Source: Incurvaria masculella
Lineage: Eukaryota; Arthropoda; Insecta; Lepidoptera; Incurvariidae
NCBI GenBank assembly: GCA_946894095.1
Contig: OX335653.1
Coordinates: 749,001 to 813,000, forward strand
DNA: 64,000 nt
Direction: 5' to 3'
Part shown: piece by piece, positions 11,001 to 23,000 of the stretch
Layout of the letters: every line of letters starts with the position of its first letter
How positions within the stretch are numbered: the first letter of the stretch is position 1
Notes under the pieces: generated by a model
Told to the model about the DNA's origin: nothing
The model's input: the letters and a program-made list of their open reading frames with translations, nothing else
Databases searched by the model: none
Made by a program: the position numbers and the translations under genes

Positions 11001-14000
11001 CATCCTCCTCATCACGGAGCCTGTTTTTTTTTAAACAGAGTAGGTCCCAGAGCGCAATAGCACGGTTTTATACCGGGCCTGCGAATGAGTTAGTCCCGTC
11101 GGGAATGGCCACCTTAAGGTTGGCAGTTTGGAGAGAAAGCCCCGATTGAAGGAGAATACATGTTATGTTAGACCACACTTTTCCAACGACAAGCAATTTT
11201 GGCACCTTTTGTGATACCCACTTTTCAAGTCCACTGACCTCTCCAAATTATTCAAGAAGAATAACTTCATAAAAAATTGTCCTGTTTCGCCTTTCCTCGA
11301 TGTCGGCAGCTGAGGCAAAACGTGCCAGTCCAGAGTGTAAATTACGCCCGACATACTCAACTTGCAATGATCATTATTTCTCCTACTAGGTGGTAGGGTT
11401 GAGCCCGCCCGGGTTGGTACCACCGCATTGGATGCAACTATGGTTGACACGGCAATGAACAAAATTGACAGTGTTTTCCATCCAGTTCAATGTAGCCATG
11501 CTCATAAAGGGAAGGTCCTAACTCCTTCGGGAATACGGTGTGTCGGGCATATCTGTCATTATAACTGTTGGTGTGGTATTAGCCATATATATATATGCAG
11601 TTAAAAAAAAATAAGTAAAAGTGGCTACACCACCGCCCGATGCCCAAAACGTTTCGATTCAGGGCTTCCAGGCTCGCCGGGCTCCACCCACCTTGTCGCT
11701 GGCCGAGTTGATCTCCTTGTGGAGTGAGTTCAGGAGGGCGTCGTCGCCGGGCGCCCCCTCGCCGGCGCAGCGCCGCGCCGCCAGCACCAGGTACAGCGCC
11801 AGCTTGCACAGCTCGCGGAACCTGACCGACAGGACGAAATCACTACGTTGCAAGATAGTCTTAAGTTTTCTAATGTTTTCTAAGTCTGATCATTTATTTA
11901 TTTATTTATATTTATTTATAAGTTTTAGACAGGCAGCATATGCTGATGCGTCTAAATCCAGTGTTTAACTTGATAAATTTATAAATTTAGTTGCTAAGTG
12001 GTTTTTAATAAAATAAAAAAATTGATTATTTTTTTTTTACATTCGATTTTGTTTGACATGGTTATCCAGTCTATTTTTGAATTGGTTGGTGTTCGTAGCA
12101 TTAATCACGTCTTCTGGGAGTTTATTCCATGCCTCTACTACTCGGTTGGTCATATCATGTTGCTTATTTTTAAGTAATTTAATGTTTCTTGCTACCTGTT
12201 AATTTATTGTCTAATATTAAGGTTAGCTGTTAGAGATTGTGTATGTAATAATAGTTGTAAGCAATAAAGAATACTTTAATTTCATTTTCATTTCATTTCA
12301 AGATACGGAACTGCCATACAACATGACAGTCTTGGAGATCATCCGATGGCGCGCGCGCTTCAGGAAAGGCCTTACTGGCAAGAAAAGACAAAAAACAGTT
12401 TAATATTCGTTGAGCGCGGAGAGCGCCATCAATACTAATCTATACTAATATTATAAATGCAAAAGTAACTCTGTCTGTCTGTTGCATTTTCACGCCTAAA
12501 CCACGGAGCCAGTTTTGATAAATTTCGGTATAGAGTTAGTCTGGATGAGTCGTATTCACTACGTATAATATTCACAACGTATAATAGTATTTTTTTTCCA
12601 AAAAATTAAAACCATGCATATCGTATAATATTCACAACGTATAATGTTATACGTTGTGCATGAATAAAGTTTAAAAATAAAATCAACTCTTTGCATGATG
12701 CAGAACGTATAATAGTCACAACGTATAATATTCCTAACATGAATTCCCAAAAAAAATAAAACCATGCAGAACGTATAATATGCCAAGAAGCACTGCATAA
12801 AGCGCCCTAATAACGATACATTTAAGGCTGAAATTGCTACGAATCTATATTTGCTACAATTTCGAAAGGCCACCTTACGCTAATTGAGACGGTCAAAACG
12901 TCATGTGCGAGTATACGCTTTAAAAGTTTTTTCATAAGGGCGCTTATCTTATGAAAAGTTTTTGGATTATATGATATGCATGGTTTTCTTTTTTTGTTAA
13001 ATAAAGATCATAATATTATACGTTGTGACTATTATACGTTATGCATGGAGAAATAAGTAATTTTATTTTTTAAACTTCTTCATGCACTACGTATAAAATT
13101 ATACGATCTGCCGATTATACGTTGTGCATGGTTTTAAAATTTTGTTAAAATATGACATTATACGATCTGCATATTAGACGTTCTGCCGTTCCCCCGTCTG
13201 GACCTTAGAGAAGTCCAATATGGACTACCATGGTACATCGGCAGACCATATGCACCATATCCCGTAGCTAAATTCCTACCATCACTCCATTGCTCGCTGG
13301 GCAACTTTCAACCTTTGGACAACAGCGACCGTCAGAGTCTATGTTTCCCACCCGCACGTCATAAACTATTCGGCTTTTTATTATAACCATACAGGTCAAA
13401 TATTTGGGTCTTTGCATTTTTCTGGAGGTCAGACCTCAGAGCGAATTTAAGCTTTCTGAAGGCAGCCCAATCCAGTTGAATCCTTCTATCAACCTCCTTA
13501 GTCAGTCCTTGTCTACCAGGCCGCCGAATTTGGTCGACATATACGTACTCTTGAACCTGTTCGATCACTTCTCCGTCGATAACGATTTGTCCTCCCGTCA
13601 TACCCTCTCGGGGTGGCTAAGCTCAAATGGCAGTGCGCTGGTCACGTCAACCGAAGAGACGACGACCGTTGGAGTAACCGTGTCCTACACTGGCGGCCGT
13701 GGACAGGAAAACGGGGTGTGGGAAGACCACCCGCCAGGTGGACGATGATATCATCTGCGTCGGCGGAAAGCAGTGGTTCCGTACCGCTGAAGGCCGGGAG
13801 GACTGCAGAAAAATTGGAGAGGAGTATGTCCAGCAGTGGACACAAACACGCTGACTGACTGACTGACAGACTTGGAGAAGAACATAGGCTACCTTTTGTG
13901 GCGAAAATTAAACAAGAAGTGGGTAAAACAGGGTATGAAAGTTTGTATGGGGAATTCTTTACTGGGTCCAACTACAGACTAGCTAATTGTGCAATACACG

Positions 14001-17000
14001 TATGAAGAACACTACCAACGCCGGAAATGTGTGTAACAGGCTTGAGACCAACTAGTTTACTTCAATAAAGAATTATTGAATACATTTGAATTCATGTATG
14101 CTTTGCTACTACATTTTGACTGTCACACGGAAGAGGTTATTGTAATACTCACCTCTCACTGTATTCGGTCGTGTTCTGCAGAGTGATTTTCTTGAGGAGC
14201 TGGTAGCGGGGTGGCTCCATCCACTTTTGCAGCAGATTGCTCGTGAGTTCCCAGTACTCGGTGTCTGTTATATCGGTTTCTCTATTGACGCTACCCGCAG
14301 TGTCGCTGCCACCGCTGTCGTTGCTCAAGCTAGCGGCAGCACTGCTTGCTTTTTTTGCGATATTACTGTGGTCTTTAATTTGATTGCTGTCATTGTTAAT
14401 AGTACAACTTTCCGCGCTATTGCCATCGCTGCTGTTGTTTAATTTAGCAGCATCATTTTTGCCGTTAGCAAAGTTAAAAACGTCATTGTAGCTGTTGCAT
14501 TGGGAATTATTTTTGCAAGCTACCTTTGTGCAACTGGTGTGATCAAATGGGAGATTGCGCATTATGAAGCAGAGTATCATGAGAACAGGTGCTTCCATTG
14601 GTTTGCTGAAATGTAAAAAAAATTGAATAAGTTATCACCAATTCACAAGAAATTCGAAATCTTCTCTCCTCTAAGGGATCAAAAAGGAAGGATGTGTGCA
14701 ATATAGTGCGAATCTCCAATTTCCAAAAAATACCAACCCTAACGGCCTTTTATTAGAGCTGGTGGTCAGGTGGGCCTGACCACCGGCTCTAATAATGATG
14801 GAATATTTCCAGAAGAAAGTGCTAATTGGTAAAGGGTTGGATGACGTGAGAATCTGCCTGCACATTTCAAACAACTTAATTCATGGCGTCCTTTGGTATC
14901 GACAATAATGCCGCAACTGCACTTATGCGGGAGGCACGTGTCGCAACCAAGGCAAAGAGCAATGACAATTCTTAATCCAGTTCTTTAAAACGCCGAATTA
15001 TTTAGCTACATAAACCACACAAAAAATTTAATATACTTTCAAAGTATTTATATCCAGAAATAAGTTTTCCCACCAAAGATTTTCCGGGGTTCACACATCA
15101 CAGCAGAAGTATTTGTTAAACTCTACAAAGCATATGTACGTCCTCTCCTAGAGTACGCATACCAAGTCTGGAACCCATACTTCAAGAAGGATGTTGAATT
15201 GCTAGAAAGAGTACAGAGAAGAGCCACTAAGCAATACGAGATTCGATTAGAGGCCCTGGGCCTTACTTCACTAGAGGAGCGAAGAAAGCGAGGAGACTTA
15301 ATTGAAACCTTCAAAATATTAAATGGACATTATGACATACCTAACCTAAAAGCTATGTATTCCCTGAACACTGACCAAAGACTTCGTGGACATTCTCTGA
15401 AACTCAATCATAATAGCTTCAATTCCAACCCGAGGAAACACTTTCTGTCAAACCGTGTTGTGGAAGACTGGAACAAGCTGCCGGAGGAAGTCATAAGTGC
15501 TATCTCAGTGAACAATTTCAAAAACAATTTGGACAATCATGTAAAAAATTTAAAAAAACCATTCGTTTATGAACACTTAAAATAAAAATAAAACAATAAA
15601 ATAAAAACAATGTGCACTCAATCAGTGAAGTACACGCATCAGCTTGCAGCTGCTAGTGTATATAATAATAATAATAATAATATAGGCATCAGCTTAAAGC
15701 TGAATAATAATATAATAAAACATATTGAGCCCTGTAGCTCGGAGCGGTCTTACAGGATTTGTCACAGGTGGGACCTCCGTAAGGTTTTCCAGTTTTAGGT
15801 TTATATTTTTTAAGGCTTATTTTTGTATTTTTGTATTAAATAATGTAAACCTAAAATTTGATAATAAATATATACTGTGAATAATAATAATAACAAGGAT
15901 ATTGGGGTCAAATACCAATGGGCAGACAAGCGGATCAGTCGGTGCAGGGCGGTGTACTCACACATCGACCGCTGCGTCGGAGAGCGTGCGGAGGGCGCGT
16001 GCGGCGTGGGGGCGCGCGGGCGAGCGGCGCGCGCGCACCTCCTGCTGCATCGTCGCGTACGCCACGTACAGGCAGCGCGCGCGCAGCATCCCCTCCACGT
16101 CCGCGGGCGAGCGGCCCTGCCAGAGCGACAGCACCTCTTCCCATGCGCCTGATGACAGTTCGGAACTTATGTGGAGACATTCGGGGCTCAATATGTTTTA
16201 TTATATTATAATTCAGCTTTAAGCTGATACCTATATCACAACCATTTTTTTTTTTATGTTTTATGTGATTGCCCAGTTTACTTTTGAATGCATTTATGGG
16301 GACAGCATTTCATTTCATTTCATTTCATTTATTTAAACTTTTTGGTAGTCAAACTACACCAAGTTACGTCACAAAGATCCGCGGATTCGATCAACCCAGT
16401 AAAGAAGAACCCGCAAAGAAACTTCACGGGTTTACATAACATATTTTTCCGTCCACAATTATGAAATACATACTTAGATCTAAATGCTACAACATAACAT
16501 ATTTACATATTTACTTATCTTATTTATTTATTTCAAAACTCTACTAATGTTGGCAAGAAAGTGTCGTCGAGGGTTCTTCTTCAACCGATTGTTAAAAACA
16601 AAAACCAAGGTAAAAAAAACTAGTGACTAAATTAGTATGCTGTCAACGATTATTTCGAACAAACAACATATTGGAGAAATACACGATTCCATTGGTAAAT
16701 TAAGTTTTTGGATTCTCCTGTGAGATCCATTTCCATATCACATCCATCTAGACATACATCCTTCCATACTTCCATCCAACCGCCTTTTCTTCTGTACTAT
16801 CATCAATAGCCTGTCCTCGCAGTGAACACTCAGTATTTGTGACTCCACTTTTGTCAACATCCATGCGTCCCCCTGCGGGCGACGTACCTCCGTTGCGCAG
16901 GTAGCGGCGCATGAGCGCGTCGCTCAACGCCACGAAGCAGTCCCGCGAGGCCGCCTCGCCGACGACGCGCAGCGCCGCGCGCAGCATCACCTGCGGCGAG

Positions 17001-20000
17001 CGGCCCACCCAGTCCAGCCACTTCTGCGGGCGAACGAGACGACACAGATTGACGCGATTTGCAGTGGACTGTAGGTTTTGAGTTTGGAAAATATTGGGGA
17101 GGATCGACTCACCTGGTGCAGCTAAGATGACGCTACAGTCCCCTTGGAATAAGGAAGGGTTCACTCACCAACCGGTCCCCTTGCTACTACCAAACCTTTA
17201 TCCTGGGGACAATGGGCGATGATCCTGCTGCCTTTCCTTGGTAGTTCGAGTTGAGAACTTGAAGTTAATTTTTCTTTCTGACTTGAGATGTGCGAGAAAT
17301 GGTCATATGTGTGATTCGAAAAAGAGGACAGACTATTTCTTAAGAAAAATTCGTTAAGTTTGACAGTTCTCTTTTCATTGCTGTCATCAGGCTGTCACAT
17401 TTGGGTGGCTGCATTTTATTTGCAATATTTTGTTCACCCAAATTTAAGAGCATTATTTAACACAGATCGTCATGAGGGTCCGTGGAATTTGGGCTCTCCG
17501 GCATGTCGAATTTAGTCGGTATAGTGGTTAAAACCAGCTAAATGTTTTTTTTTTGTAAAACGAGTTAATAATGCAGTTCTTATGGTAAAACCCATATATT
17601 GCTATGACGTTTGGTTTTAAAGTTAGGTTGTGTAAACACATGGACAATTGTACCAACCATTATGAGCTATTAAACTTTCAAGTCCATTTATCTCGAAACT
17701 CTCATTTCTGGAAATTAAAGGGTTTTATCAGTTAAGCGACGATTTTTTCCGGTGCATTTCGTAACAAGCCACTTGTCGTTCGTAGTTCCACGCAAAACAC
17801 GCCCAGGTTGGTACCATCGCATTGTATGAACAATGGTCGAGAGGCAATGAAAATTGTTAGCGATGGAAAATCTAGTTCAATTTAACCTTGCAATACAGGA
17901 AAAGTCTTGGTCTGGTACTTAGATCTCATGTGGTGTGTTGGGCTAAATTGATGACATTAGGTGTGGCTTTAGCCATCAATGTCCAGTTATATAAAAAAAA
18001 CAAGCAACGGCATAGAATAGAATGGCACAATGTAGTGCTCACCTTGAGCGCGATGTCGCAGAGCGGCGGCGTGCTGAGCGTCAGAGCGGCGCACTGCAGC
18101 AGCGCCTCGCATATCTCCTGGCACTCCTCACTGTTTTCCAACGCTGAAGAGCGAAGGGACGTGAAAATTAAAAAAAGGCATATTGGTAATGATTCAGCTG
18201 ATTTAACGAGGTGCTGTATTTCGAATTGGTCTGAGTAAAAATAAATGATCATATTCAATACTAGCAGCCCGTCCCGGCTTTGCACGGGCATAATGTCATT
18301 TAAAAAAATATTATTTTGACACAATGATACACAAATAAACCATTTTTACGTAGAGTTCCTACATTGAGATATTTGAAATAAAAAAAACTTAGATATTATT
18401 ATTACATGATTATTAGATATTAGAGAAATAATAAATTCAAAGTGCTATAGGGAGAACCGCGGCCTCCGAGGCACGCTCCCGCCGCCCCGGCCGGCCGGTA
18501 CCGCCGCAAACACTATCCCGCAATTTTTAAATCTATAATATCTTCTAAAATATTCATTTAAATCATATGCTGTAAAGGGCCGTATAGATCTATATTAAAT
18601 CAACAATGTATTTAAGGTATTCAATTGGATAAGGATTAATGCTGTATTGGTTAAAATCGCTTCGAAAATTAGCCATTATTTGTCGTAAAAAGTAAATGAG
18701 AAAAAAATGCTATTGTGGGATATCCATAAGAGATAGATATATACCATCGCGGAGTTTTCTGTAGACCTTTCAATGTTTACAATACTTAGCACATTATTTT
18801 GATAAATCTCGTAGGGTTCAGCCTGCGTTTGCAATGTAAGCGGAAAAAAAAATATTTTTTTACGACATCACATTGGAAACCTCAAAAATAACAGTATTTC
18901 TCCAATATTTAATGGATGTTATTATACATATAAACCTTCCTCTTGAATCACTCTATCTATTAAAAAAAAACTGCATCAAAATCCGTTGCGTAGTTTTAAA
19001 GATTTAAGCGAACATGGGGATATAGGGACAGAGAAAGCGACTTTGTTTTATACTATGTAGTGATGAACTAACTGTTTGATGCTTTTAGATAGGCCAGAAA
19101 ATAACATCATTAAAAAACCTCTTAAAAGGGTATAACTAACAAATTGCACAGTCTAAGAATAACTCCTACGGACAACACCCGCATGAGAGATGTGCAACAA
19201 AATTAGAAATTATTATTATTATGTTTTATGTTCAAAGTTCATCGTTCATTTATTTGATAGAATTTTCTACACGTCACAATAAGTTAGTTTGATTTACAAT
19301 TTAAGGCGGCCCAACCCGGCGGGACCAACTCAATCGCGGGCACGGTACAAAACCGTGCTGTTGTGCTCTGGGACCTTCTCTGTTTCAAAGAAAAAGACAG
19401 GCTCCGTGATGAGCAAGATGCAACATGTCCACAAAAAAGACAATGTGCATAGTGTATGATTTGGTAAGATTTACGAAAATTTTAATTACTAAACGACTTA
19501 TAGCTAAAAGTAAACCACGCCCGCTGTATTCAAAAACCTAACAAAAACGAAATAGATTATAAATCTTGATTAAATAAGCTATGTCTGATGACTAATCTTT
19601 TTAAGATGTTCTTACTTTATCATTGCGTAATCCACCTCCAAAGTTATTGTATAAAACGCGCGAAAAATGCGAACTTTCGGACCTTATAACTTAGAAACCA
19701 AACACAATTTTACAATGCCAATGGTCATCAGACATCTAGTTCGATCAAATAAAGCTATTTTGAGCAACATTTTGGATCTCTGACAAGAAATATGGGCGTG
19801 ATCTTCTTTCCCCTTTTGTATGGGGAGATGTGCGGGATGGGCCGCCTTAAGAAGAAATATCAGTAGGTAGGTATAAGTATGTTAAGCGTGGCATGTCGCG
19901 TACACCAGGACCTCTTACTATAGCAGAAGGAATACAGGAATCGCCTGCACAACCAACAAGGATAACAAATCCTCTCCCTCTCCTCCAACTCTCTTCGATA

Positions 20001-23000
20001 TTGCTATCATACTTAATTAATTCATGCCATATCTGCCCAAACGATCTTGATTAAATTTGGTAGATGAATACATTGTTCTGGACCAGCCTTTTGGACCAGC
20101 TCTTTGGGCTACTTTTTATCCATGAATTAATCCGACCCGACATTAAACCGAGCGGAGCCGTTACCGCAGCTCTTACTTTATTGATTTAAATATAAAAATT
20201 AGTACTTAATAGAAAGACACTTACTGTGCGGGTTGCGGTTGCCGAGGCATGTCTCGTGCACGGCGCGCAGCGCGCACGCCACCGTCTCCGCCGCGGCCGC
20301 ACCCGCCGCGTCCGCCGCGCCCGCCGCCAGCGCCTCGCCGGCCGCGCGCGCCCACCGCGCGAGCAGCGCGCGCCGCTTGCCGAGCGCGGCGCGCGCGTAC
20401 TCCGCGTGCGTCGCCATCACGCACATGCTCGCGTTCATTGTCGCCGCCGCCAGCAGCAGCCTGGCAATATACGTGCAACGCGATTCAGATAAGAATAGGA
20501 CTGGGCTCGTGATTAACTTCACTTGAATCGGCGAGGGAAAGTATGCGGCAACACCGCGGCAAAGTACTGAAGTTTGGGAAATAAAGTGAGGGTTGTTAGC
20601 AGTTTGACATTCAAAATGGCCGTGATCCTATCCTATTCATATTTGAATCGCATTGTATGTGTTTAAATGTTCATGTTTTAGGGTATACTGTTTTACCCCA
20701 TGGTTTGCTCGCAATAAAGAGATCCACGAATACCTCGGCGTCCACACAGTGAAAGATGAAGTGCGTCTCCATTGTGTAGCATACAAGAGAAGACTAAGAT
20801 CACATGTCAATGAACTATCCCTTGCGCTACTAAACCCTTCTACAGGGATGGATCAACTCATGCGTCCTAGAGTATTAGAACTTGTTCTTGTGGGAATGTT
20901 TCCCAAAGAAAATAAAATAAAAGAAATTAAATGAAAATAAAATAAAAAAATTAACTTGACGATGGACTGTGAAGAACCCATATATGAACAATCTTTTATG
21001 AAAATTTATCCTCACAAGCCACAAAACACATCGAAAACACCTGATCACAGTGTATACTGATTGCATGGTAGTCAAATAACAAAAAAAATGGTTTCACTGC
21101 TGTTCCATCTAGTAATGGTGTAGTGGCATGGCATGTCTGAAGGTTAAGTAAGCTAATAGATAACTCCACTTTCTAGCATTAGCGTTATGAGAGCGTGATG
21201 CAGTTGTAGTGGTTTGGTACACTTTTGTGTGATTCTAGGGTTATCTCTTTACGCTAACGCTCGAAAGTGGAGTTATCTGTTAGTGGACATAACTTCTGGT
21301 CGTGGGTAGATATAACTAGCAGTAAAACTGCCAGTAAAAGCCCCGTAATCTGACCGCACAATAAAAGGAATGTTCTGGCATAGCTATTCCTATAGTCGGG
21401 CATAGTTGGGGTAAAAAAATAAAAAATAAAATAAAGTGATGTTAGTAGGTAGTAGTTACAGATGACACAAGTACACTCACGGAAAGGTGCCTTTACTGTG
21501 AACGGGTGCGGTGGACGTGTGCGACTGGAAGTATACGTCCAGTACCGGTTCGAAGTCCTCCAACTCCAGCTGCTCCCACGGCAGCGTCTTGGTGGCGTGC
21601 TCCAGTGTCTGGGCAATGATATCAGCAATATTTTTAAAAATTACATGTTATCCCACGCAAACACGCATTGAAATCAATCGTGTACATCCGTAGATCGAAG
21701 TCTAGGACAAATTATCTGGTCAAAACACAATGTATCAGGGCAAAACTTGGGAACTATGAAATTTGTTCATGAGACAGAAAGATTTAGGTTATACATATTT
21801 CAACTGAAACCTAGACAAGGTTGCAGTTGAAGTGTGTATAACCTCGAAAAAAATCATTCTAGATACATTAAGGCCACCTGAGAGCCTGTCAAAAGTGTAT
21901 CGACTTGAGAGAATGTAATTCCAATGAAGGATGAATCAGATTTGTCATATTTTATCATTGGCCAGTTCAACAATCATTGCGAAGAAGAATTGTAATTTTT
22001 CAATGTCCACTCAGTGTAAGTTTAGAAAAATGTTCGCCACTGCTTACAGACATACGAGTTATTCGTACTAATTTGTGTAATGACATTTCATTTTAATTCC
22101 TTGTAACAATAATAGTAATAGTAAAAGATGAACAGTAAAGTGTGTAAAATGTGCTGCAGCGGAGGGACACTGACTAATATCCAACTAATATCCACACTGT
22201 CGACATTGCCAGCAACTGATCTCGCGCTGGAGCTCCAAAACAAAAAAACTGCAGGGAGAAGCACAGACTCGATAAAGTACTGACATTCTCGTCGACAACG
22301 ACAACGTACGACAGTCGTCGTCATATTGCGTGGAAAGGCAAGGACACCTCTCCAGACAGACAAAAAACGCACCTCCGGCGGGAATGGCAGCCGCGCGAGC
22401 GCAAGCAGCAGAGCAGCGAGCGCGCTTGACGCCGCCGCGCCATCCAGCTCAGGCGGCAGCCAGCAGCGCGTCGCGCGCAGCGCCACCGCCGCGAACATCT
22501 GGCACTCCACGTCGCGGGAGCACACCTATTCATTATCCATTTTATTGTACAGTACAGCACAGTATCCATTTTATTGTTATTATTATTATTATTATTATTA
22601 ATATTATTATGTTATTTATATCACTAGCAGCTTAAAGCTGATGCGTGAATTTCATTTTTCCCGGAGTGCACTTGTATATTAAAAGAATAAATAAAAATGG
22701 TATTACTAATATTACTTATGATTCACATTCTATATTTGTTTTGATTTTATTTATTGGTTGTTGATTGTTTATTATTATTATTGATTATTTGTTATTTTAT
22801 TTTTTTATTGCCTTTAAGTGTTTGTCTAGTCGGTTTTTAAATCCATTTACAGTTTCAGCACTAATGACCTCCTCCGGCAGCTTGTTCCAAGAGTCTACAA
22901 CTCTGTTCACCAAGAAGTGTTTCCTGGGGTTAGAATTTGATGCAGAGTGGTTAAGTTTTAAGCTGTGCCCTCTAAGGTGTATGTTTGTATTTTTTGTGAA

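Larger units (their letters stand above)
8305..11103 (+). mobile_element. piggyBac-type MITE copy 1, split by a LINE
   Basis: The family (see 19301-19850) runs from about 8305 to 8381 and resumes at 10651, ending near GGCCACCTTAA at about 11100. The Jockey-like LINE inserted at AGAGATCCAAA. Related copies at 43240-43763 and 45580-45866 show the uninterrupted order. Confidence 0.75.

Noticed and set aside
20226..20526. Plus-strand frames rich in Arg/Ala/Pro across exon W27
   Set aside because: Antisense shadows of a GC-rich minus-strand exon that has good splice sites and EPG5 context.
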